A stretch of DNA of 64,000 bases from contig NW_003101682.1 of the NCBI RefSeq assembly GCF_000003855.2, positions 6,102,524 through 6,166,523 of the forward strand, written 5' to 3'. Position numbers and translations under genes: made by a program. This document shows, piece after piece, positions 36,762 through 45,972 of this stretch. The DNA is from Blastomyces gilchristii SLH14081. Taxonomy: Eukaryota; Ascomycota; Eurotiomycetes; Onygenales; Ajellomycetaceae. Under the pieces are notes generated by a model, which was not told the DNA's origin, searched no databases, and saw nothing but the letters and a program-made list of their open reading frames with translations. How positions within the stretch are numbered: position 1 is the stretch's first letter; every line of letters begins with the position of its first letter.

Positions 36762-37434
36762 ATATTATCTATGAAATTCTGAATCTGGCAAGATTATTAT
36801 CAGTAGTAATGTAAGGTTTTCAATCACTGAAAAATCAGAATCAGTTATTACATCTGTAACACTTATTAATTATATTACTAAATCAGAATCTGATATTTAT
36901 CTGATTAATAATGAAGATGCTTCTAACATTGAGAATCTGAATTCTATATAATTACAGCCTGTGAAATTGCTGACTATATATACTTCAAGCTCTGTTATAG
37001 ATAATCTTTCAAAGTCTTATAAGAATATCACCTCTCAGTTAGAAAGAGTAGAGAATTATTGAAAGAAGTTTATATAATATGAGATTACTGATCTGAAGAG
37101 ATATAATATATAAAGTTTAATCTCTAGATCTGATATTCGGAAGAATGAATTAATTGCTTCAGACTATTAAGTATTTCTTAAGAAAGATAGACTCACAGAT
37201 CTGAATACTAATTCTGATAATATTCTTAGAAAATTATATTAAGTGATTTATAATAACTGATTTAAGAAGAATTCTAAAGAAGAGATCTATACTTCTGTTA
37301 TCACTGATACTGTTAATTATATTCTTTTTACAATAACAGTAGTATATAATTGAACACTTTATTAAGTGAATATAGTGATAATATATCTGTATAAATATCT
37401 TACTAAGAAGATCTATATAAGACAACTTATCAGA
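36762..37434 (+). pseudogene. Copia integrase/RT junction fragment
   Basis: Plus-strand copia relic that resumes right after gypsy A2 with residues like IYYL…ESGKIIISSNVRF, the usual end of the copia integrase region. It runs into the N-terminal RT region until the retroposon insertion at 37,435. Many stops. Confidence 0.7.
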
Positions 37435-37441
37435 GACCCGG

Positions 37442-37452
37442 TGACGTAGTGA
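37442..37452 (+). promoter_or_regulatory. Pol III A box of the retroposon
   Basis: TGACGTAGTGA fits TRRYNNARYGG except for the last base, where G has become A. It lies 7 bases inside the element. Confidence 0.6.
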
Positions 37453-37520
37453 TTAACTACGCTACTATGAAGCCTCAATTAGCGGCCTTCCCCCCGGGGA
37501 ATGAATGTTAAAAGAGGGCA

Positions 37521-37531
37521 GGTTCAAACTC
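37521..37531 (+). promoter_or_regulatory. Pol III B box of the retroposon
   Basis: GGTTCAAACTC fits GGTTCRANYCC with one mismatch and forms the loop side of a five-pair T-arm. It is 68 nt downstream of the A box, longer than in most tRNAs but workable with a long variable arm. Confidence 0.65.
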
Positions 37532-38471
37532 TGCAAGAGTCATCTTAATCACAGCTTTCACTGTTAAGTTATAAAACAGTATCAGAGATTCCCAGGTGCA
37601 CTATAGTGAATTATTATCAAGCTTAAAATATTCATTCTGAGGGTTCTCAGACACTAATTCTCACTGATCTTAGAGTTAACAGCCTCTCAAGCACTTCAAG
37701 TTAGATCAGTACTAGAGTGATTGAGATCTAGAGTGTCTGCAGAATAGTAAATCATTGTCAAGCTTAACTAGCCAGATCTCATCTCTCTCACTCTAGACAC
37801 TTACTTTCAGAGAATGAGATTTAAAAACTATCTGATTAGAACACTCTGAGCCTAGTAAGAATCTAGATAAGACAAGACCTAGACACTCTTAATAGGTGAT
37901 TAGTGTAAGCAAGACTATGACAGTCAATTGATAGACTGAAATACTGAGATTGACAGCTGAAAGATTAGAGACTTAACTAGAATTGAGTAGCTCTGATGTT
38001 ATTCTTAGTGAGAATCTCACTTATGAGTAAGCTAGTTACAGAAGCTAGCTGAGTGGCAGCTCTTTAGAGAGAATGATAACCTCTGAAGCAGGCCTGAGAG
38101 AACAGAGGCAGTGATTGATTATATAGAGTGTTAAAATATATATATAGCTTAAGATGTAAACTGCAGAGGTCTTATTCTGTAGCTATTTAATGTGTCTATC
38201 TTTAAGACTATATTCTCTTTTCTTTTGTCATGATATTTTCAAATGATTTCAAAGTATTAAAAGGTGTTAAAATACTGTAATTTATAAACAGTTTTTGTAT
38301 TCTGAGCTGGAATTTTCTGATTTTATATATCTGAAATTGATAAGTGTATAATAGTTGACTCTATAGATATAGAAAAAACCCTGAGAACTAAAGATTCTCA
38401 GGTAGATATCATAGTCTCTGACTGTATACATCTATAATTGAAGAATAATAATAATAATACAACTTATCAGA

Positions 38472-39751
38472 TTTGAGACAGATTCACTGAAAACACTTAT
38501 CTATATAATTGAGAGTAGTTTATATAGTCTGAACTCTGTAATAAAGATCTGATATAATTACTTAACAGCTCTGTTAAGTAATCTTGAATTTACAGTCAGT
38601 ATTTATAATTCAGTACTCTGATATTATATATTCAGATATCATCTCTATATAATAATCTATATTAACAATCTTAATATTATATCTGAAGTTTCTGAGAATG
38701 CTGATTAACTAGTGAGTATACTCAGTGAGAAATTAAAAGTCAAGAATCTATATTAATTAATTAAGTATTTAAGTATAAAAGTTAATTATTCTGACAAAGA
38801 AATTGATTTAATATATTATCAATATATTAAATATCTTATTAAAGATTTCTATCTTGATAATATAGTTATTATTAAAACACTGATAAAGAATGAATTCTGT
38901 ATTAATAATTTCTTAATATCTGAGAAAGAGACTGATTTCATAATTCAGTAATATTAATATAATGTGAGCTGTTTACAATATCTTACAGTTAAAACACATT
39001 CTGATATTACTTATACTATCTCACTACTTACTCAGCAGAACATTAATTCAATATCTTAATATTGAAAGACTCTGTTATATATTATATATTATTTGAAAGA
39101 GATAATGAATTTAAGTATTTTCTACAGATACAGTCTGTATGAGAGATTCATTCTCTCTGATTTTCTCAATAATTTCTACTTACTCTTCAGCTACTCAGAT
39201 TTCAATTGAGCAGGTCTCTTAAATAATAATAGAAAATCAATATTCAGCTACATTTTCAAGCTTGCAGATAATCTGATTTCATGATAATCAGTGAAACAAT
39301 CTTGTATATCTCTAAGTTTCAATAAAATTAAATATATAACTCTTAGTAAGACAGTCTACAAAGTAATATAAATTCAGAATCTTATAATTAAGCTTGACTT
39401 CATTATTACATCTCTGATACAGATTCTTGCTGATAATAAGAGTACTATAGATCTTATAAAGATGACAGTCATTACAGCCTAAAGTAAGTATATTAACACA
39501 TATTTTCATTTTTCATGTTGACAGTTGAATCAGAGAGTCATTGATTTGAAATATATTCTTATCACTCAGATAATAGCAGATGAACTCACTAAATCTCTAG
39601 ACACTATGATATTTATATGATTCATGATTTTGCTAGATCTTACAGGTGTAAAAGTTGGGAATGCTTAATTTTACATTTGTATTTGGTTTTGACAGACTAT
39701 CTTGGTGGATTGGGTGTTTTTGTATGTGATTCTTGTTATCTCGAGGGGGGG
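38472..39751 (+). pseudogene. Copia RT C-terminal half and RNase H (broken)
   Basis: Plus-strand relic following the retroposon. RT residues end at the mutated catalytic box YINN (near 38,660), then ISEVSENAD and VSILSEKLKVKNL. RNase H residues ADNLIS…SVKQSCISLSS lie near 39,260–39,320. The last ~130 bases (from about 39,640) are unmutated and end in a CGAGGGGGGG polypurine tract at the LTR. Confidence 0.8.
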
Positions 39752-39861
39752 TGTTGGCCGTTACGGCCGTTGCGGTTAGCGATCCCATCAGATCACGTGA
39801 CCCACCACTATATTATGTTCTTGTAGATAGATCTATCAATACAACCTTCAACTATCCTACA
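39752..39861 (+). repeat. Copia 3' LTR
   Basis: 110 bp, nearly identical to the 5' LTR 24 kb away and followed by the GTTCT target copy (39,862–39,866). Confidence 0.93.
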
Positions 39862-41028
39862 GTTCTTTGTGTTCGCGGATCCGCGGAGTCCGCGGGGCGG
39901 GGAGGGATGCGATTTGCGATTTGCGACTTGCGACTTGCGACTTGCGGGCCGGGGGTGCGAGGGTATGTATGATAGTATAAATAGTCTAAATTATGGAGAA
40001 TGGCTGTGGAGAATACATAGTAGTCAGAGGGGCGGGATAGCGGGGGCGGGCGGGATGTTCGTATTGTTTGGAAGGCTGCTTGGAATAAGTGAAAGATTTA
40101 ATTAAGCTTATGCTGAGCTTTCTTCTCTGTCTTCATAGTTACAGTTCTATATAGATTTGTGCAACTCAGAAACAAAACACTCTCATCAAAGCCGACCCTG
40201 CTGAGAACCACCACCACATCATCCCTCTTCCAGTGCTTACCCCGTATGCCGGGTAACGTCATATGCAACATAAACTCTATTCATTCGGGCTAGGTTTATA
40301 TATAGAGCAATTTAATACGAACCAGTCATGATTTCTGCCGGCGACTCTTCGACACCTCTACATTAACCTAGCATGGAAAGTTGAGAGAGTGGTGTTGTAC
40401 TTCGTTATTTTTTATTTTTTATTTTTTCTATATGCGCGCATGATATACGTCGCATCCCTGCTGCATGGTGCATGCTGGCATTCGAGAGAGCGGGGTGCGT
40501 GAGGGTGATTGGCGAGAAAAAAACTGGCAAAGACAAACAAAGACTTTGAAGAAGGGGAAAACTGGAAAGGTAACGATGTTTAGAAAAAAAAATTATTTTA
40601 ATATCGAAATAGTATCTTGCAGTAAATATATTTGGATTTTTATAAAGCTGCGAAAAGCCTTCGAGGAAAAAGGAAACACAAAAGTAAACAAACCATAAGC
40701 CAGTATTAACATATAGACGGGATTGGTATATATATCCAGATTTCTGCAATGTTCACTTTCCACGCATGAGTTGGCCAACTCGAGGACAAAGAAAGGGAGT
40801 TAAAAAAAAACAAAGAATGCAAAAGAATGCATAGCGATACTCTTCAAGCGCGAAGGTTTTCCAGCCGGGCGGAAAGACTGTCGCCCGTTCCGAAATTACC
40901 ATCTGAAGGGGTAGTTCCTCAAATGGGTGCGCCGGTCCAATTTCTTCCTCGAAATGCCCCTGCTAAATTCCATAGCCGTCATTTACCAAGACCCAAGCCC
41001 AACATGCGTAAGGGCAAAAGTTAATAAC
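39862..41028. other. Intergenic region between copia and the P450 gene
   Basis: No supported gene. It contains a 12-bp palindrome CGCGGATCCGCG (39,874–39,885), a heptamer tandem repeat and ordinary intergenic sequence with a short T/A-rich stretch near 40,405–40,430. The 3' flank of the P450 is at the right. Confidence 0.6.
39908..39946 (+). repeat. Heptamer tandem repeat TTGCGAY
   Basis: About 5.5 units of TTGCGAT / TTGCGAC in a GC-rich patch about 45 bp from the copia 3' end. Confidence 0.8.
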
Positions 41029-43094
41029 TTATGCTTCTAGCGAATCCAGATCAATCACGTCCTCCCTCCTCCGGATCATAAGGGGCGCAATGGGGTTCGC
41101 ACTAATCGAAAACGAATACCTAAATGGCTTAATCATCGACCCTTCCACTACCTTCAGATCATATTTTAGGAGCAAATGGCAGAGTAGCACTTTGACCTCG
41201 TTGGCGGCGAAGAACCGGCCTGGGCAGGCATGCTGGCCATGTCCGAAGGCAAGATGATCTGGGCTAGTGCTGACGAATTGTGAGCTGTTTTCTTGTCCGG
41301 GGACCTGGCGCATGTTATAGAAACGGTAGCCGTCCCATTGGTCTGCGTTGGTGTGGACTCGGGGATCCCACATGCTGTGGCTAGAGACTACTGTGTGAGT
41401 GTCCTTAGGAATGGTGGTGCCATCGGATAGAGTGATATCGGTAGTTGCTACGCGGCCCATGCTGACTGAAGGCTTGTAAGTACGGGGTATGTTTTGTCAT
41501 TTAATTTAATTTTCCCCTTAATGTCCGTTCCAATATGCCTCGTTCAGGGGATATAAGGGGGAAGGCAGATGTCTTACTAGACGTAATGGGCTTCATGCGC
41601 TGGCTCTCTTTGATGACGCTGTCCAGAAGCTTCATTTTATAGAGTGAGGTTTTTTTCCACCCGCCTTCTCTCAGAGCTTCGATTATCTCCTTTCTCAACG
41701 GTTCGATGATTTCCGGATGCGAAGCTATGTCAAGAATCACTTGGGTTGAGAGGTCGCTCTACATGACAATGCAAGTTGTTAGTATTAAGTACCAATGAGA
41801 ATATCATGCTTGGTTTTATGGGTCGGTTCTTGGGATATTGTGCCAACAATCTTAGATCCAGACCGACCACCACCTTGTCACTTCTCAAAATGTGCCGAAT
41901 AGTCCGAGGATTCTCTTACCGTAGTATGAATAGCAGCAAGACCGAGTCCAAGCTGGCCTATAACAGGATCAACATAAGTACCCTCGGCTCTTGAGGCGTT
42001 TTCAAACCATTCAATAGCATCATTCAACCCAGGGGGTTCCTTTCCCTGGGCTGCGAGGGCTGCTTTGTGCTCAGCACGCTTCTTCAAAATAGGCCCAATG
42101 ACCGTACGTGCTCTGGCAACTTCTGCTCGAGACGCCCTGCACCTCGGCAAGAACCAGTGGACGATATCACGAAGATAGGAAGGCCACATTCTTAGGGAAT
42201 CTGCAGCTGCGAACGCATGGAGAGTGTAGTTGATAGTAATGTCTAGCCACCTTTCATCGTGGCAGAGTTCGTCGCCGAGGAAGACCTTGGAGGAGAGGCG
42301 GGCAATGATTTGTAGAAGTTCATTTTTCAGGGTAATTTGATGCCACTCTGCTCAGCGTAAATTAGCAACCAGCACATCAATGTTCTGGGTTCTGGGATTG
42401 GAGTCTCACCTTTGTTGTCTGTTAAAATTTCCCGAAGAGACAATGTGGCTTCATCAGAGAGCGGTTTTGTTACTTTGGCTGAGAAAATGATTCAAGTAAG
42501 TAAGAATGTTTGACTCAGGACTGAGAGTCTGAGTAGTTTAGAAGGCGAGGCCGGCCAGAGACTTCTTACCAAGATAAGTAGTCAACTGGCGTTGGACTAT
42601 AGACTTTGCAACTCTCATGTTACATCCATCGGTATTGAAGACTTCGAAGCCTGGGAGGTGACCGAAAAAGGCCTTCATCATTCTGGCGTTAGCTTTGTAC
42701 TGTTCTTCTATCTTAGAACCAACCAAGGTAGCCTTACCCTAGAGGTATTCAATTCAAAGCTTAGGCGGGCATCGTTCTTAATCTCATTGGCAACATTGGG
42801 AGGGAGAACCGTGACTTCTCCGCTATCTGCTTGGACACGAAACGGCTTGTTGCCAGTCACAGCAAAGCCCTTTTCTATCATCGGAATTGCATTGTGAACG
42901 AATTCCTGCTTGATCCTCTGATCCGAAACTTCGAACCACCGCTTGGGGTTGATAAGCGGCACATTAGGTTTGCGACGTTGTAGAGTGTAGAATAAGATCA
43001 AAGTCAAGGCGGTGACAACAAAGGTGACAGAGGGCAGGTTGGATGTTGATACCAACTCCGCCAGGTAGCCACTTTTCGGCTCTAGAGCCGCCAT
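41029..43094 (-). CDS. Cytochrome P450 monooxygenase (secondary-metabolism type)
   Basis: Six exons: complement(join(41029..41465, 41578..41758, 41920..42347, 42410..42478, 42570..42672, 42738..43094)), about 524 aa; every junction is GT–AG and in frame. ER-anchored heme-thiolate oxygenase. An N-terminal membrane anchor (VTFVVTALTLILFYTL) is followed by a basic stretch. The I-helix reads LGLAAIHTTSD; ExxR is ESQR (about 370–373); the heme loop is FGHGQHACPGR with Cys about 460. The text (NDARLSF, HTTSDL, MKPIT, RRV-like MGRVAT) is closest in style to fungal diterpene/indole P450s such as ent-kaurene oxidase relatives, but the substrate cannot be told. The ATG at 43,094 gives a normal anchor. 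No other biosynthetic gene is adjacent. The exon 1/2 acceptor (AAG at 42,673) was chosen to keep frame; a nearby CAG would break it. Confidence 0.92.
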
Positions 43095-43114
43095 TTCGTT
43101 CCGTACAGCAGGAG

Positions 43115-43129
43115 TCAATAATGGATCAT
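43115..43129 (-). promoter_or_regulatory. Short upstream ORF before the P450 start
   Basis: Minus-strand ATG-ATC-CAT-TAT-TGA, four codons, ending 20 nt before the P450 ATG. If transcribed it could reduce translation of the main frame. Confidence 0.45.
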
Positions 43130-43183
43130 ACTAGTTCAAGGTACCACCAGGAAGGCTGAGACTGTACCGGGGACCAGGTCAGC

Positions 43184-43191
43184 TTTATATA
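43184..43191 (-). promoter_or_regulatory. Probable TATA box of the P450 gene
   Basis: TATATAAA on the minus strand, about 90 nt upstream of the P450 ATG. This is a plausible spacing for a start site near 43,155, with the uORF in the leader. Confidence 0.45.
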
Positions 43192-45972
43192 AAACCAATA
43201 ATGGCCGGAGTTAATTTCGCGCCGGAGGACCCAAAATTTCTTCATCGTGTTGCCTTTGGGTTTGGGACTCTGGCTGGCTGCACGGCACAGATCATTTCTG
43301 CATCGGGCTTCTTAGAGGCGGAGCAAGTCCATGAAATCTTCATAAGAGCCAGGCAATCAATGCGTGCATAAAGCCGCCAGCGTTGAAGTTGAACAAAGTC
43401 GGTCCCGGAAAAGGCCATATCTCGTCCTGGAACACTCTAGTCTGGATAGGGAGATCCCATTCCGAAAACGCCTGCTGGGCCACATGGGTTAGAGCTTAGC
43501 ACCTGATAGTCAAACGGAGCTAGACTCAGCCAAAGCAAACGAATTAACAGAACCCTATTAATACCGGAGGTCCGCCCTGACATGGTAAACTGTTGGTAGT
43601 GCTCCGGCTACTATTGGAGGATTAGAACGTTGTGGTATTTTGATATATGTACATGTACATGTACACTCGACCAGCGTCCCATCCAAGGCGCAAGTATGAC
43701 AGGTTCGGGTGGCACGTGACTTAGGCTAACATACCCTTACCAATTGTAGGCTACTGGGGCAAAAGAACTCAGTCACCACCAGCGCTGCTGGTAGAAGGGC
43801 CGATCAACCCCCGGACCCTCAACACCAATCTCTTCCAAAACAGGCTTTGCTAGCAGCTTGATGAGGCACATCAGCTATATTGGCCATAGAACCTTCAACC
43901 AACATGTTCCATCATGATTCCCTCTTTGTCAACCAGATTGTGGAAGATGTGGTATCTAATCTCAATGCGACGCGACCTCCGCATTAAGGACTGACTTGTG
44001 CGGATGCGAATTAAAACGTGAGAGGTAGGCACTGTACTCCGTCATTCATACGTCAATACTTTGAAAACTACATTCAAAGACTAGTTACTCCGTATTCCGC
44101 ACTCCGTATGTAATATCATGTAGTTACACACTAAACCTATAAAAAGGTAGTGAGTGTCTCTTGACCCGATGTAAATAACTTGGCCCCGCCCGTTGTTGTA
44201 CGGTTTAGCTCGACGCCGTTCGATAGGGTCGTTTTTGGCCCGACGCTCATATCGCTTAAATAGCTGGACTGTGGAGCAGTGCTGTGGAGGCGCCAGGAAC
44301 AGGGACTCCGATTCTCCACTATTTATAGGGAGTAGTGTACTTCGGATGTATGTACGCCTTTTGCAGACTCCCGGGCCGATAGTCTGGAGGGAGCATACCT
44401 CCGTACACATAAGTGGGCTGGGATTCTCGGGGCTTGCTCTTCCCGCTCGTCCCACTATCTGAAAGTTCCGTCAGCAAAGGAATTGTTTTTGGTACATTAC
44501 TCCGTACATGCATAGGTAGTCTGGTAGAGCACGAGAGGCGCACTATCAATCCCAGGCAGTTGTCCAAAACTGTGCTCGATGTAATAACGCATTGGTAGGA
44601 TAGCCCACACCGTTACGGAGTAGTGATCCTTCTCATAGGAGTCAGCTCGGTTGTCGGATCTCACCAAAAATAGCGCAGAAGATATAAATACCCTTTCTCT
44701 GGGCTGGTAGTTCTCACTCTGCCTGTGACGGGATGCGCACTGCGTAGTGAGTGAAACTCGAAGACGACCGATTTGACAAACTGAACTTGACGGGCTTTGA
44801 ATCCGAAGATTTAAGCTTTGAGCCGGACAAATTCATATCAGCTGCAGTATCCTATAGTGCTTCGGAACATGGCTATAGACCTTCTTACTCCAGGTCCATC
44901 TGAGACGCTCCAACCCGTGGTTTATCAGCACAGAGATGTTGAATGTGCAAAACTGTGGAAACTACGGCCTCCTGGAACATTGCGGCCATGGCACGCTGTA
45001 CAATCCCGCCAGTATTATTTGTTTTTTCCACTGAATCCCAATAGAGGTCTCAGGTGGAATGGAGATATTACTCCTAAATCGATCGCTTCCGCAGAACACC
45101 CAACTGGAACGAGAGATCTTGCACAGCAGAGTGGCCCATAGTCACTTTCGATGGCCTGTTCATGACGTGATATCCGCAGTGTCAGAAAGCAGAACCTGTG
45201 ATCTCGATGAGAGCTGAGCTCTGTCTGTTGATGTCGTGGCTTCAGGCTCCGTCAGGTTCTCACTCCAACTCTGCTCCCCTCTCCGCCACAACTACCCCCT
45301 CGCGGTGCATCGTCATCATAACGGCTTGCCTACCACTATGATAGGGATAATAGTGGGTGGGGCCGCAAGTAGCTCTCAAGGCGAAATGTTTTAAGGCCTA
45401 TTTGGCTGGAAAGCTTTTGGTGCCACCACAGTGGGCGTTAGTTACGCCGTTTCTGTAGGTACTGACGCCAAGACATAGAGCTGAGTAACTGCGCCGATAG
45501 ACGCGGAAATGTGTAGGATAAGATTGTTTTAGCAAGCAAACGCCGGATAAGAACATATATATGGCTAGATATCTCAAGATGGCATGCCCGCTTTCAGGTT
45601 TAACCCCTTTACTGCAGTGGTCTACCTTCTCAAAGGCACCTAGCATACCTACAGTTCGAGGACCAAAATTGAGAGCAGGCCGGCCAGATAAATGCTTTTT
45701 CTCTTGAATGCATTCACACGAACGGAAGATGTGGATATTCGGATACTTAAGAAGTGTTACTTTTGAGCTGTGGTCTCCTCAGCTTCGCGGCTTGCAACAG
45801 CCAGCTGTTAATGTCCAGATCTGCAAACCCTTGTGCGTACAGTTATTGGTGGAGAGTCAAATGGTTTTCCGGTAGCCCTAGGGACCATTACATCGGCTAT
45901 ATTCAAGTTACATAGTTGGGTTTTCTAACACTAAAAAGACAAATTCCAAAAAGCAGCGCCCAACCAACCAAC

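Larger units (their letters stand above)
37435..38458 (+). mobile_element. tRNA-headed non-LTR retroposon (SINE-like, about 1 kb)
   Basis: A 1,024-bp segment bounded by a perfect 13-bp duplication ACAACTTATCAGA (37,422–37,434 and 38,459–38,471), which splits the copia RT. Its head has Pol III-type internal promoter boxes (A box TGACGTAGTGA, B box GGTTCAAACTC) and a tRNA-like D-arm (GTAG…CTAC) and T-arm (GCAGG-TTCAAAC-TCTGC). Its tail is an AAT/ATA repeat (about 38,440–38,458). A long target duplication, tRNA head and simple-repeat tail are the marks of a SINE. The body (about 37,550–38,430) has no coding frame and I do not recognise it; it may be a fused LINE-derived tail. The length is unusual for a SINE. 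Confidence 0.78.
15737..39861 (+). mobile_element. Ty1/copia LTR retrotransposon, mutated, enlarged by four nested insertions
   Basis: The two 110-bp LTRs (15737–15846 and 39752–39861; TGTTGG…CTACA) are flanked by a perfect 5-bp duplication GTTCT. A G-rich polypurine tract abuts the 3' LTR. Plus-strand relics occur in copia order: Gag (about 22,860–23,560) with a damaged CCHC knuckle near 23,580; protease and spacer (23,800–24,040); integrase split by both gypsy insertions; RT split by the tRNA-headed retroposon, with the catalytic YVDD/YIDD box now reading YINN near 38,660; RNase H near 39,260–39,320. The integrase reading resumes across the A1 and A2 insertion points (…FSDTSI then IYYL and ESGKIIISS), which confirms both insertions. 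Removing the nested elements leaves about 6.2 kb, or about 5.2 kb without the tRNA-headed retroposon, normal for the superfamily. Dead: many TGA/TAA stops. Confidence 0.92.
43095..45972. other. Intergenic region with clustered TACGGAGTA motifs
   Basis: About 2.9 kb. Apart from the P450 promoter I support no gene; frames up to 124 codons on both strands lack motifs and overlap each other. TACGGAGTA-type 9-mers are at 44,086, 44,498 and 44,614, with near copies at 44,034 and 44,100. A TGTACA repeat lies near 43,650–43,665. A degraded gene relic is possible near 44,800–45,140 but unsupported. Confidence 0.5.

Noticed and set aside
37435..37545. A functional tRNA gene
   Set aside because: The boxes and arms are tRNA-like, but acceptor pairing is poor, the variable region is long, and the unit is part of a 1-kb insertion with a target duplication.
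44081..44455. 124-codon minus-strand frame and overlapping plus-strand frames
   Set aside because: Mutually overlapping, motif-free and spanning TACGGAGTA repeats; intergenic.
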